A stretch of 64,000 nt of DNA from an uncultured Collinsella sp. (lineage in GTDB: Bacteria; Actinomycetota; Coriobacteriia; Coriobacteriales; Coriobacteriaceae), in assembly GCA_900768435.1 (NCBI GenBank), contig CAAGCW010000001.1:1-64000 (forward strand). The letters run 5' to 3'. Below are positions 44,015 through 52,779 of the stretch, piece by piece. How positions within the stretch are numbered: position 1 is the stretch's first letter; each line of letters starts with the position of its first letter. A model generated the notes under the pieces. That model ran no database searches, was not told the DNA's origin, and saw only the letters and a list, made by a program, of their open reading frames with translations. Position numbers and translations under genes: made by a program.

Positions 44015-45055
44015 CTACCTCACCCGCTTCTTCAACATGAGCGCGATAACCACCGGCGCGCCGAAGATGGCGGTGACGGCGCTGATGGAAAGCTCGACGG
44101 GAGAGAACAACGTGCGCGCGATCAAATCGCAGCCCGCGCAGAAGATGGCGCCTCCTAAGAAGCACGCGGGAATCACGCGGATGGGCTTCGACGACCTCAG
44201 AGCCGACTTCACGAGATGCGGAACCGCGATGCCTACGAACGACACCGGACCAGCGAACGCGGTCACGCAGGCGGAGAGCATGCTCGCTAGAAGGACGAGC
44301 ACCACGCGGAAGTGTGCGACGTTCACGCCGACGCTTTTCGCGTAGGCTTCTCCCAGCTGGAAGGCGGAAAGGGGCTTCGATATCGCGAATACGCATGCGC
44401 TCACGGTGATCACCACGACCGCGATGACCGCGACGTCGTCCCAGCTCGAACCCGAGAAGCTACCCAAAGACCAGTTGTGCAGGTTCACGATGGACTGGTC
44501 GTCGGCGAAGGCGATGAGAAAGTTCGTCGCCGCCGAGCAGATGTATCCCACCATGACGCCCGCCACGATGAGCATGGCCATGGAACTTATGCGCCGTGCG
44601 ATGAGGAGCACGAAGCCGATGGTGATAAGCGATCCCAGAAACGCTGCGGCCACCATGGCCGGCGAGGACATGGCCTGGTTCGCGCCCAGAAGCACGATCA
44701 TCGTAAGCGCGACGACGAACTTTGCGCCCGAGGAGACGCCCAAGATGAACGGGTCGGCGATGGGGTTGTTGAAAAACGTCTGCAGCAGGAACCCGGAGAG
44801 CGAAAGTGCCCCGCCGAGAAGCACGGCTGAAAGCACGCGCGGCAGGCGAATCTCCCAGATGACTTGGCTTTCCATGGAATTGGCCGCGCCGCCCGAAAGG
44901 ATGCCGGGGATGTGGTCTGCGGGCACGAGCACGCTCCCGATGCACAGGTTGGCCCCGACGAGCACGATGAGGACAACAGCGAGCAGCGCCGTCACGACGC
45001 GACACCGTGCGACGCGCCCCGATTCGTCGTATGCCATGGAAAGTCGGCTTCTCAT
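44015..45055 (-). CDS. FecCD/BtuC-family ABC permease
   Basis: A 346-residue membrane protein with the roughly ten helices of BtuC/FecCD permeases. Conserved pieces are IRLPRVLSAVLLGGALSLSG (key RLPR..GG) and NPIADPFILGVSSGA. The coupling and C-terminal motif is GPVSFVGIAVPHLVK. It forms the channel for a corrinoid, heme or chelated metal. Its stop codon directly precedes the ATPase start with no gap. Alternative starts are ATG 45055 and 45037. It shares a message with cbiK under the riboswitch at 48363. Confidence 0.92.
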   Translation of the reverse strand: MRSRLSMAYDESGRVARCRVVTALLAVVLIVLVGANLCIGSVLVPADHIPGILSGGAANSMESQVIWEIRLPRVLSAVLLGGALSLSGFLLQTFFNNPIADPFILGVSSGAKFVVALTMIVLLGANQAMSSPAMVAAAFLGSLITIGFVLLIARRISSMAMLIVAGVMVGYICSAATNFLIAFADDQSIVNLHNWSLGSFSGSSWDDVAVIAVVVITVSACVFAISKPLSAFQLGEAYAKSVGVNVAHFRVVLVLLASMLSACVTAFAGPVSFVGIAVPHLVKSALRSSKPIRVIPACFLGGAIFCAGCDLIARTLFSPVELSISAVTAIFGAPVVIALMLKKRVR

Positions 45056-45059
45056 GGTG

Positions 45060-46631
45060 CTAGCCGAGCTTCCTCAGATAATGGAAGTCGCTCGCGTCAT
45101 CGCCGGTGAACGCCCCGTGCAGCTCGTCGATAATGTCGGCGGTAGAAGTCATCTGCTGGTACATGTCGGCGCTTGTGACCCAGACGTTGCCGTTCTTCAC
45201 GGCTTTGAACTGCGACAATAGCGCGTTTTTGCTTACGAAGTCGTTTAAGGTGGCAACCGATTCGTCGATGGTGCCGTTGTAGACGATGATGTCGGCATCC
45301 TTCGCCGTCTCGTAGAAGCGCTCCATTTCGAGCGTTACTGACGAACCTGACGTCGACGCCGTCTGCGCGTCATCGAGCGCGTAGCTGCCGCCTGCAAGCT
45401 CGATCATCTGCGCCACGTAGTCGCCCGCCCGCCGCGTGACGGCGGCCCCGTTCGAGTTAATGTAGAAATACGCCACGGTTTTACCTGACGACGCGAGCCT
45501 CGACGTTTGCTCGACGCGGGCCTTCTGCTCGTTGAACAGGTGCGCGGCCTCGTCTTCCTTGTCGAATAGGACGCCGAAAAGCTTAATCCACTCGACGCGC
45601 CCGAGTGCTTCGGGCTCGCTCGACGACTGTTCGGTGAGCACGACGAGCCCGAGCTTCTGCAGCTTTTCCTTCACATCGGGCGTGTGGTTGATCATGGTGT
45701 TCTCGATGGCGAGCGTGCAGCCCGAGGCCGATATTCGCTCGTAGTCGGGCGCGCTGTACTTGCCGCCGTAGGCGATCGCCCCACTTTCGAGTGCGCTTTT
45801 GAAGCCCGCGACCGAGCAATCGTCGGCCTTCGTGCCCGACATGATGATTTTGTCGTTCGCATCGAGCGCGTCGACCAGGCACATCGTCGCCGACGACACG
45901 AGGTACACCTTGTCGGCGGGGCGCCTTATGACCGCGATGTCGGAGCTCAACCCATCAGGTACCTTCGCATCTTGCGGCACCACGAGGAAGCGCTCCCCGT
46001 TCGAAATGCAGATAAGCCGCAGGCCGCCTTCGTACTCGTCGACAGTGAAGTGCTCGGCGTATTCAAGCTGAAGCGTCCCCGTCGGCTTCCAGCCGCAGCC
46101 CAAATCGGTGTTGTGGAAGTCGGCCGCGGCGTTTGAAGCCGTTCCCGCAGGGGAGCCGCCGCTTGCTTCGTCGCCCGATTTCTCCTTCATGGTGGATGAA
46201 TCGAAGTGGAGCGTGTAGTCGATGGTGTGCGGCGTCGACATGGCGACGGTCTCGGCCGACACGGCGATGTCCTCGTCGAGCGTGACGGGTATCTCGAACG
46301 TGGAGTTGCCGCCGTCGTTTACGGGCGCGTAGTCCACGCCGTTGACGGTCATTTTGTCGTAGTTCGAACTCGACCAGGTGATGGTCGCGGTGTAGGTGTC
46401 GCCATCCTTCACAATTGTGGTGGGTGAGGCGATGCTTGCGCGCCCTGACCCGCCGGAAAGCGAGACGCTCACAGTGTATTCCTGAGAGCCTGCCGTGCCA
46501 CCGGTCGCGTTCGGGCTCGCACTGCACCCCGCGAAGGGAAGCGCGAGCAGGGCGACGAGAACGCAGGCGATCGCGCGCACCGCGATGCTGCGACGCTTCC
46601 TGCTTTCCTTCTTGGGAAGAATCGACCGCAT
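45060..46631 (-). CDS. Substrate-binding lipoprotein: NEAT-like domain fused to BtuF-type binding domain
   Basis: A 523-residue exported lipoprotein (lipobox LPFAGC, Cys C36). Residues about 50-150 resemble the NEAT-like iron-transport-associated domain (VKDGDTYTATITWSSSNYD, then MSTPHTIDYTLHF). Residues about 200-515 are a class III periplasmic-binding fold (IAVIRRPADKVYLVSSAT, then KNGNVWVTSADMYQQ). The first domain could pass a tetrapyrrole to the second. It feeds the FecCD permease encoded 4 bases downstream. Ligand is inferred from the cobalamin riboswitch and cbiK. Confidence 0.82.
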   Translation of the reverse strand: MRSILPKKESRKRRSIAVRAIACVLVALLALPFAGCSASPNATGGTAGSQEYTVSVSLSGGSGRASIASPTTIVKDGDTYTATITWSSSNYDKMTVNGVDYAPVNDGGNSTFEIPVTLDEDIAVSAETVAMSTPHTIDYTLHFDSSTMKEKSGDEASGGSPAGTASNAAADFHNTDLGCGWKPTGTLQLEYAEHFTVDEYEGGLRLICISNGERFLVVPQDAKVPDGLSSDIAVIRRPADKVYLVSSATMCLVDALDANDKIIMSGTKADDCSVAGFKSALESGAIAYGGKYSAPDYERISASGCTLAIENTMINHTPDVKEKLQKLGLVVLTEQSSSEPEALGRVEWIKLFGVLFDKEDEAAHLFNEQKARVEQTSRLASSGKTVAYFYINSNGAAVTRRAGDYVAQMIELAGGSYALDDAQTASTSGSSVTLEMERFYETAKDADIIVYNGTIDESVATLNDFVSKNALLSQFKAVKNGNVWVTSADMYQQMTSTADIIDELHGAFTGDDASDFHYLRKLG

Positions 46632-46635
46632 GGCG

Positions 46636-47169
46636 TTACTTCAGTGCGTCGGCGCGCAGATCGACGCCGGCGGATTCGAATACGAGCGTGCGGTCGTACC
46701 ACCGCTCCCTTTTAATGCTCCACGCGGCGCAGGCGGTGTCCTCGTCGAGCGCATCAACGGGCACGTCGTAGGTGTACTTGCCTTCCGCGTTTTCCACATA
46801 GGGGATGAAGTCGGCCTCGCTCGCGGCGGCAGCCTCGTCGCCCGTGCCCATGAAGAGCTTGCCGTAGCCCGTGCCGGAAAGTGTCATCACGCAGTGCATG
46901 GAGCCGTTTTCCACGATGAGCTGGGCGTCCACAATCCTGAACATGTTCGAGCTGGAATCTACGGTGATCGGATAGGTGCCGTCGGCCACCTTGTCGGCGG
47001 TGATGGGGGCAGCGCTTGCGCCCTCGGGCGCATCGGCCGCCTGTTCGGTCTTTTCCTGGGAATCGGCATCGCTTGCCTTTGCGCTGTCGATTGAATTTCC
47101 GCCGCAGCCGGCGAGCGAGAACGCGAAAAGCGCCGCCGACAAGGCGAAGGCGAGGGTTTTCTTCAACAT
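46636..47169 (-). CDS. NEAT-like (iron transport-associated) lipoprotein
   Basis: A 177-residue lipoprotein (lipobox SLAGC, Cys C22). An Asp/Ala/Glu-rich spacer is followed by one NEAT-like beta domain: VADGTYPITVDSSSNMFRIV, GTGYGKLFMGTGDEA and RERWYDRTLVFES. In related loci such domains bind heme-like tetrapyrroles. It lies 4 bases upstream of the binding-protein gene. Start ATG 47169 has AAAGGA; the longer frame upstream covers a hairpin and is rejected. Confidence 0.82.
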   Translation of the reverse strand: MLKKTLAFALSAALFAFSLAGCGGNSIDSAKASDADSQEKTEQAADAPEGASAAPITADKVADGTYPITVDSSSNMFRIVDAQLIVENGSMHCVMTLSGTGYGKLFMGTGDEAAAASEADFIPYVENAEGKYTYDVPVDALDEDTACAAWSIKRERWYDRTLVFESAGVDLRADALK

Positions 47170-47231
47170 GGAGTGGTTCCTTTCAATCGCTTCGACCGCC
47201 CGCGCCGTGCGGTGGGCGGGCGGGATGCGAA

Positions 47232-47278
47232 TGCAACGGGCATGCGCCGTCAGTCGGGGAAGGCGCATGCCCGTTGCA
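47232..47278. repeat. 17-bp perfect inverted repeat between cbiK and the NEAT-like gene
   Basis: TGCAACGGGCATGCGCC (47232-47248) is exactly complementary to 47262-47278. No T-run follows on the minus strand, so within this operon it is more likely an mRNA-stability or processing stem than a full terminator. Confidence 0.7.
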
Positions 47279-47313
47279 CGGGGACGCGACCGGCGCCCCC
47301 GTGCGCGGTGAGT

Positions 47314-48240
47314 TTACAGCTTGGCGATGGCGTCGTCCACGTGCGAGACGTAGATGTCATCGACCGCGGCGTTCTGTCCCAGACCCTGGAGCAGGCACGT
47401 CACTTCGAAGCCGGCGGCCACGAACTTCGCAGCCCAGCTGTCGGGGTCGGTCTCGTCTGCCATGTCGTTGTTCGCGTGGTCGCCCGCGACCACCATGAAC
47501 GGCGCGAGCACGGCCTTCTTGTACCCTGCGGCGCTCGCGGCGGCGATAACATCCTCGCAGGTCGGTTCAGCCTCGACAGTGCCGACGAAGAACTGCGTCA
47601 AGCCCTCGTTCTTGAACACTTCCTGCATCTTGGCATAGTCGGCGTTGGAATCGGCTTCGGTGCCGTGGCCCATGAGGCACAGCGCCGTCTTGCCGTCGTC
47701 GAAGGACGCCATGTTCTCCTTAATGGCTGCGGCCACCTTCTTGTAGTCGTCGTCGGAGGTGAGCAGCGGGTCGCCGAGCGAGATCTTGTCGAACTTGTCG
47801 GCGTACTTGTCGAGCTCGTCTTTCACGTCGGCGTATTCCAGGCCAGCCATGAGATGCGTCGGCTGTACGACGATTTCCTTCACGCCGTCTTCCACGCAGC
47901 GGTCGAGCGCCTCGGTCATGTTGTCGATTGTGATGCCGTCGCGCTTCTTCAGCTTGTCGATGATGATCTGCGCGGTGAAGGCGCGGCGGATGTCGTAGTC
48001 CTGCCAGTACTTCTCGCGGATAGCGTCTTCGATGGCGCCGATGGTGATGTGGCGCGAGTCGTTGTAGCTCGTGCCGAAGCTCGTGACGAGGATGACCGGC
48101 TTCACGGCCTTCTCCTTTTCACTCGATTTCTCGGAACTCGCGGAGGTGTTGGAGCAGCCCGCGAGCGCGACTCCGGCGAGCGCGACGGCTCCGGCTGCTG
48201 CGGCGCCCATGAAGCCGCGGCGTGACATCTGGTCGGACAT
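47314..48240 (-). CDS. cbiK: Sirohydrochlorin cobaltochelatase CbiK, exported Tat lipoprotein form
   Basis: A 308-residue class II chelatase that inserts Co(II) into sirohydrochlorin. Catalytic residues are H192 in LMGHGTEADS and H255 in AGDHANNDM, with E223/E225 in GTVEAEP. In front is a twin-arginine signal (SRRGFMGAAAAG, Arg 7-8) ending in a lipobox LAGC (C29), so the enzyme should be anchored outside the membrane. This differs from cytosolic CbiK of Salmonella and recalls the periplasmic CbiK of Desulfovibrio. Start ATG 48240 has AAAGGA. It is the first gene behind the cobalamin riboswitch. Confidence 0.9.
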   Translation of the reverse strand: MSDQMSRRGFMGAAAAGAVALAGVALAGCSNTSASSEKSSEKEKAVKPVILVTSFGTSYNDSRHITIGAIEDAIREKYWQDYDIRRAFTAQIIIDKLKKRDGITIDNMTEALDRCVEDGVKEIVVQPTHLMAGLEYADVKDELDKYADKFDKISLGDPLLTSDDDYKKVAAAIKENMASFDDGKTALCLMGHGTEADSNADYAKMQEVFKNEGLTQFFVGTVEAEPTCEDVIAAASAAGYKKAVLAPFMVVAGDHANNDMADETDPDSWAAKFVAAGFEVTCLLQGLGQNAAVDDIYVSHVDDAIAKL

Positions 48241-48362
48241 GGTTTTTCCTTTCCTCGGTTTGCCGGTCCCCCGGCGACAGTTGCTTGTCGGCACAAGCGA
48301 AAGAAAAGCGCACCCCTCGGGGTTCACAAGGAGCTAACGCCACGGCGATGCCGTGAGGAAAA

Positions 48363-48484
48363 GGCGAAGCAGTCTGGCTTGGGGCGCGAGGCGGTTCGCC
48401 CGCGCGTCCTATACAGTAATGTCCCTTGCCCAGGATTCCCACCTGGTTCCCTCCGCAAGCCAGCGCGGGCTGTGCGGGCGCCGC
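48363..48484 (-). promoter_or_regulatory. Cobalamin riboswitch
   Basis: Read on the minus strand, the core is GGAGGGAACCAGGTGGGAAT, then CCTGGGCAAGGGACATTACT and GTA, ending with AAGCCAGACTGC. This matches the conserved GGGAA-CC-GGTG, CTGTA and GCC-ACTG blocks of the adenosylcobalamin aptamer. CTGGCTTG and CAAGCCAG form an 8-bp outer stem. Two small hairpins (CACGGC/GCCGTG and ACCCC/GGGGT) lie between it and cbiK and may be the expression platform. It should repress cbiK and the transporter when cobalamin is plentiful. In the rest of 48241-48698 I find no gene and no second riboswitch facing cbiF. Confidence 0.9.
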
Positions 48485-48698
48485 GCTGGTCATTTCCTTT
48501 TATCCGATTGTCATATGCTCGTTGCCGAAACTTTTACTATGATAGTGGGCACTTGTGAACGTGTCAAAGCCAGGGCGGGCGGCATTGCGCCTCCTGCCTG
48601 CGTATTTGCGCCGATTGCTGCCGCAGGCGCCGTGTTTTGCCCGCTGCGCGAATGGCGGCGTAAACGGTTGCGATGAGAAACGGGAAGGGAAGGCTCGG

Positions 48699-49490
48699 AT
48701 GATTTATATCGTTGGCGCAGGCTCGGGCGCCGCCGACCTTATCACGCTGCGCGGGGCGCGCCTTCTGCGCGCGGCCGACGTGGTCGTTTGGGCGGGAAGC
48801 CTTGTGAATCCCGAGCTGCTCGCTGAGTGCAAGGAATCCTGCATCGTCTACGACAGCGCACACATGACCTTGGAGGAAGTGCTCGACGTGATGTGCGCGG
48901 CAGATGCGCGGGGCGAGGAAGTGGTGCGCCTGCACACGGGCGACCCGTGCCTGTACGGCGCCATCCAGGAGCAGATGGACGCGCTCGACGCTCGCGGCGT
49001 GGACTACGAGGTGGTGCCCGGCGTGTCGAGCTTTTGCGGTGCCGCGGCGGCGCTTCGCCAGGAATACACGCTGCCGGGAATCAGCCAGTCGGTCGTGATC
49101 ACGCGGCTTTCCGGGCGTACCCCCATGCCCGCGGGCGAGGGCATGCGCACCATGGCGGAAAGCGGCTCGACTATGGTCATCTTCCTGAGCTCGGGTATGC
49201 TCGCCGAGCTTTCCGCCGAGCTTTTGGCCGCGGGCCGCAGCTCCGACGAGCCGGCGGCGCTCGTGTACAAGGCGACCTGGCCTGAGGAGCGCGTGGTGCG
49301 CTGCACAGTGGGCACGCTCGCCGATGCGGGCGCGCGAGCGGGCATCGACCGCACGGCGCTCGTGGTGGTGGGCCGCGTTCTCGGAGCTCGCGGCGGGCTT
49401 GCGCACGACGGCGCACAAGCGGAGTCGTACGAGCGCAGCAAGCTTTACGACCCTTCGTTTGCCACGGGGTATCGGAAGGCGAGCAGCTAG
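48699..49490 (+). CDS. cbiF: Cobalt-precorrin-4 C11-methyltransferase
   Basis: A 263-residue tetrapyrrole methylase. The N-terminal SAM loop reads IVGAGSGAADLITLRG (4-19), GDPCLYGAIQEQ lies near 88, and the CbiF-typical VVITRLSGRTPMP near 130. It methylates C11 of the corrin ring precursor. GGGAAGGGAAGG precedes ATG 48699. It is the first gene of the long plus-strand operon, whose promoter I could not identify convincingly. Confidence 0.93.
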   Translation: MIYIVGAGSGAADLITLRGARLLRAADVVVWAGSLVNPELLAECKESCIVYDSAHMTLEEVLDVMCAADARGEEVVRLHTGDPCLYGAIQEQMDALDARGVDYEVVPGVSSFCGAAAALRQEYTLPGISQSVVITRLSGRTPMPAGEGMRTMAESGSTMVIFLSSGMLAELSAELLAAGRSSDEPAALVYKATWPEERVVRCTVGTLADAGARAGIDRTALVVVGRVLGARGGLAHDGAQAESYERSKLYDPSFATGYRKASS

Positions 49491-49491
49491 C

Positions 49492-50676
49492 GTGGCCTTC
49501 GAGCACTACATTTATACCGGGACGACCCGCCTGCGCTGCGGCTACACCACGGGGAGCTGTGCCGCGCTCGCGGCGAAGGCGGCCTGCGAGATGCTCTTGT
49601 CACGAAAGCCCGTCGGCCGCGTGTCGATCGTCACCCCCGGCGGGCTGCCTGTCGAGGCGAACGTGGTCGACGCATGCATCGGCGAGGGGTGCGCCCAGTG
49701 CGCCGTGCAAAAGGACGCAGGCGACGATGCCGATGTGACCGACGGCGTGCTCGTGTACGCGCGCGTGGAACATGCGGGGTCGGGCACGGGTGCTGCGGAC
49801 AGCAAGGGCGTGCCCACGCGCGAATCGGAAGTTTCCGTCGATGGCGGCGTGGGCGTGGGGCGCGTGACGTTGCCCGGGCTCGAGCAGCCGGTGGGGGCGG
49901 CCGCCATCAACGCGACGCCGCGCGCGATGATCACTTCGGCGGTGCGCGAGGTGTGCGCTGAGCACGGCTTTTCTGGAAATATTGCTGTGACGATTTCGGT
50001 ACCCGAGGGTGTTGCCCTTGCCAAAAAGACCTTCAACCCGCACCTGGGGATAGAGGACGGCATCTCCATCCTGGGCACGACGGGCATCGTCGAGCCGCGC
50101 AGCCTCGCTGCCTTGCGCGACAGCATCGAGCTCGAGATCCGGCAGCATGCGGCTATGGGGCGGCGCGGAGTCGTGCTCACGCCCGGCAACTACGGCGGGC
50201 AGTTCATCTCGGGGCATTTCCACCTAAACGGTGCGCCGGTGGTCTTTATCTCCAACTTTGTGGGCGATGCGATTGATTGCTGCGTTCGCGAGGGATTTAC
50301 CAATGTCCTTCTTGTGGGACACATCGGCAAGCTGGTGAAGGTCGCGGGCGGCATCATGGACACCCATTCGCGTACCGCCGACTGCCGCGCGGAGATTCTG
50401 GCCGCCCACGCGGCCTTGGCCGGCGCGGGCGCGAAGACCGTGCGCGAGATCATGTCTTCGGTCACGACCACGGCGGCACTCGAGGTAATCGAGGCCGCCG
50501 GCGTGGGGGACGCTGCGCGCGCCTCGCTCGCCGCGGCAATTGAGGACAGGTTGCGCCGCCGCGCGGCGGGCGCATGCGACATCGCCGCGGTCGTGTTCGA
50601 CGCCGAGCGCCGCGAGCTTTTCCGCACGTCGGGCGCCGATGCAGTCATCGGGGAATTGGGGGCGACGTATGAGTAA
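49492..50676 (+). CDS. cbiD: Cobalt-precorrin-5B C1-methyltransferase
   Basis: A 394-residue CbiD, the enzyme that marks the anaerobic (cobalt-early) route. RCGYTTGSCAALAAKAA lies near 13, INATPRAMI near 140, SILGTTGIVEPRS near 195, and the glycine-rich GNYGGQFI and LLVGHIGKLVKVAGG later. GTG 49492 begins 1 base after the cbiF stop. The end overlaps the cbiL remnant by 8 bases. Confidence 0.94.
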   Translation: MAFEHYIYTGTTRLRCGYTTGSCAALAAKAACEMLLSRKPVGRVSIVTPGGLPVEANVVDACIGEGCAQCAVQKDAGDDADVTDGVLVYARVEHAGSGTGAADSKGVPTRESEVSVDGGVGVGRVTLPGLEQPVGAAAINATPRAMITSAVREVCAEHGFSGNIAVTISVPEGVALAKKTFNPHLGIEDGISILGTTGIVEPRSLAALRDSIELEIRQHAAMGRRGVVLTPGNYGGQFISGHFHLNGAPVVFISNFVGDAIDCCVREGFTNVLLVGHIGKLVKVAGGIMDTHSRTADCRAEILAAHAALAGAGAKTVREIMSSVTTTAALEVIEAAGVGDAARASLAAAIEDRLRRRAAGACDIAAVVFDAERRELFRTSGADAVIGELGATYE

Positions 50677-50902
50677 AGGCGTTCTGTACGGGGTGCGCCG
50701 CGCAATCGGCTGGCCGGGGACGAAGGTGGTCATGAAGGCGCGCCGCTCGCTTGCGGACACGAAACGCATCCTTCGCGAGGAGGGCGCCTTTGACGGTGCC
50801 GAGCTCGTAGAGGACTGTTGGCTTCCGGGCGAGCGCGTGTACCGCTCGCTCGATGATGTGCCCGATCGGGGCAGCTACTTCTCGACGATGGTGGTGCGCT
50901 AG
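50669..50902 (+). pseudogene. cbiL: Internally deleted precorrin-2 C20-methyltransferase (CbiL) remnant
   Basis: A 77-residue reading frame. The first residues, MSKGVLYGV, look like a CbiL start. From residue 15 on (TKVVMKARRSLADTKRIL, then LPGERVYRSLDDV and YFSTMVVR) it matches the CbiL C-terminus; Salmonella CbiL ends with LPGEQCWRHLHEV and PYFSTILV. The SAM-binding core of about 150 residues is missing. The frame is open and its ATG overlaps the cbiD stop, so it may still be translated, but it cannot bind SAM. It sits exactly where a full cbiL would, between cbiD and cbiG. Confidence 0.8.
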
Positions 50903-52036
50903 ATGAGGGTTTCCTGCATAGCGTTCACTGAGAGGGGGTATGCGTTGGCGGAGCGCACCGCACGCGCGCTTTCCGATTGCGCGCAGACAGGTGAAGATGA
51001 CCCTGGCTGGGACGTTTCCGTTTCGCGCGGGTTCGGCGAGGGGAAGGCCGACCTGCGCGCATGGACGGCGCTCACGTGGGAAGCGTCGGATGCGCTTCTG
51101 TTCGTGGGCGCGGCGGGCATCGCCGTGCGGGCGATCGCGCCGCATGTCGCCTCGAAGGCAAATGATCCCGCGGTTGTGGCGATCGACGAGGCGGGGCGCT
51201 TTGCCGTCCCGCTTTTGTCGGGGCATTTGGGCGGTGCGAACGAGCTTGCGCAAACTGTGGCACGCGCGGCAGGGGCCATCCCCGTCATCACCACGGCGAC
51301 CGACGTCCGCGGCGTGTGGGCGGTGGATACGTGGGCGCGCTGTGCGGGGCTCCCCGTTTCGAATCCCGAGGCCATCAAGCGAGTGTCGGCGCGGCTGCTT
51401 TCTGGCGGGCGCGTGGCGCTCTATTCCGACATGCCGATTTCGGGACAGCCGCCTGAGGGGGTTGACATTGCGTCCGACCGCGCTCGGGCCGATATCGTCG
51501 TGTCGCCGTTCGCTGGCGCGAATGCAGGTGCGTCCGATCGCGCGGCGGAGACAACGGGCGAGGTCGTGCCCGCCGGTGAGACGGGGAAGCCGGCGGGCGT
51601 GCGGGCGCAGGCGCCTGCGCCCGAGCCGCTTCGCCTTGTCGTGCCCTGCATCGTTGCGGGCATAGGATGCCGTCGCGGTGCGTGCGCCGAAGCGATCGGG
51701 GAGGCGTTTCTTCTCGCGTGCGGGCAGGCGGGTATCTCGCCTTCGGCCGTGCGCAAGGCGGCGACGATCGACGTGAAGGCGCACGAGGAGGGTCTGCTCG
51801 CCTTCTGCCGCGCGCGCAATATTCCGCTTGCGACGTATTCCGCAGATGAGTTGTCGCAGGTCGAAGGCAGCGTTTCGCCATCTGATTTCGTGCGCGCGAC
51901 GGTGGGGGTCGACAACGTGTGCGAGCGCGCGGCGCTCGCGGACGGGGGCAAACTTATCTTCCCGAAGCTCGCTCACGGCGGCGTGACCGTCGCGTTTTCC
52001 AAGGTAACTATTAAACTTTCGTTTAAGGAGCGGTGA
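50903..52036 (+). CDS. cbiG: Cobalt-precorrin-5A hydrolase
   Basis: A 377-residue CbiG that opens the delta-lactone and releases acetaldehyde. The N-terminal domain has FVGAAGIAVRAIAPHVASK near 67 and LLSGHLGGANELA near 104. The C-terminal CbiG domain has VAGIGCRRGACAE and STVGVDNVCERAAL-like residues. An Ala/Gly-rich linker (about 195-230) joins them. The ATG follows the remnant's stop directly with no gap; the TGA overlaps the cbiH ATG by one base. Confidence 0.92.
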   Translation: MRVSCIAFTERGYALAERTARALSDCAQTGEDDPGWDVSVSRGFGEGKADLRAWTALTWEASDALLFVGAAGIAVRAIAPHVASKANDPAVVAIDEAGRFAVPLLSGHLGGANELAQTVARAAGAIPVITTATDVRGVWAVDTWARCAGLPVSNPEAIKRVSARLLSGGRVALYSDMPISGQPPEGVDIASDRARADIVVSPFAGANAGASDRAAETTGEVVPAGETGKPAGVRAQAPAPEPLRLVVPCIVAGIGCRRGACAEAIGEAFLLACGQAGISPSAVRKAATIDVKAHEEGLLAFCRARNIPLATYSADELSQVEGSVSPSDFVRATVGVDNVCERAALADGGKLIFPKLAHGGVTVAFSKVTIKLSFKER

Positions 52037-52779
52037 TGGGAAAGCTCTTCGTGGTGGGGATCGGCCCGGGCGGCCCCGACGGCATGACGATTGCGGCCCG
52101 GCGCGCGCTCGAGGCGGCCGACATCGTTGTGGGGTACACGAAATACGTGGAGCTCGCGCTCGCCGCCGTGCCCGACGCGGCGCATCTCGCGACGCCGATG
52201 ATGCATGAGGTCGAACGGTGCCGCCTGGCGCTTTCGCGCGCGCAGAGCGGAGAAGCCGTGGCGCTCGTGTGCAGCGGTGACGCGGGCGTGTACGGCATGG
52301 CGAGCCCCGTGCTGGAGCTTGCGGAGGACTACCCCGATGTAGACGTGGAAGTTATCGCCGGGGCCACCGCGGCTCAGAGCGGGTCGGCGGTGCTCGGCGC
52401 CCCGCTTGCCCACGACTTCGCGGTCGTATCGCTCTCCGACCTGCTCACGCCATGGGAGGTCATCGAGCGCAGGCTCGCCGCCGTGGCGAGCGCCGACTTC
52501 TGCATCTGTTTGTACAACCCGCGCAGCAGAAAGCGCGCCGACAGGCTCTCGCGCGCGGCGAAGATTATGCTCGAATGGAAGGCCCCCGACACGCTCTGCG
52601 GCTGGGTACGCAACATCGGGCGCGAGGGGCAGCAGTCGGGCATGTGCAGGCTCTCCGAGCTGGGGGAGATCGACGCTGACATGTTCACCACCGTGTTCGT
52701 CGGCAACGCGGATACGAAGCTCGTAGGCGGCCGTATGGTCACGCCGCGCGGGTATCGGGAGATTCCATGCGAAAGGTAA
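52036..52779 (+). CDS. cbiH: Cobalt-factor III (precorrin-3B) C17-methyltransferase
   Basis: A 247-residue tetrapyrrole methylase: VVGIGPGGPDGMTIAARRAL near 7 (key GIGPGGPD), VGYTKYVEL, then CSGDAGVYGMASPVLEL near 77, and the CbiH-specific LYNPRSRKR near 157. It methylates C17 and contracts the ring. AAGGAG 5 bases before ATG 52036 sets the start. It overlaps cbiET by 13 bases. Confidence 0.93.
   Translation: MGKLFVVGIGPGGPDGMTIAARRALEAADIVVGYTKYVELALAAVPDAAHLATPMMHEVERCRLALSRAQSGEAVALVCSGDAGVYGMASPVLELAEDYPDVDVEVIAGATAAQSGSAVLGAPLAHDFAVVSLSDLLTPWEVIERRLAAVASADFCICLYNPRSRKRADRLSRAAKIMLEWKAPDTLCGWVRNIGREGQQSGMCRLSELGEIDADMFTTVFVGNADTKLVGGRMVTPRGYREIPCER

Noticed and set aside
48509..48543. 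Sigma-70 promoter for the cbi operon (TTGTCA with TATGAT)
   Set aside because: The spacing is 23 bases, and the alternative TTGCCG gives only 10; neither is credible.
48500..48698. A second cobalamin riboswitch facing cbiF
   Set aside because: I looked for the GGGAA-CC-GGTG and ACTGTA blocks on the plus strand and did not find them.
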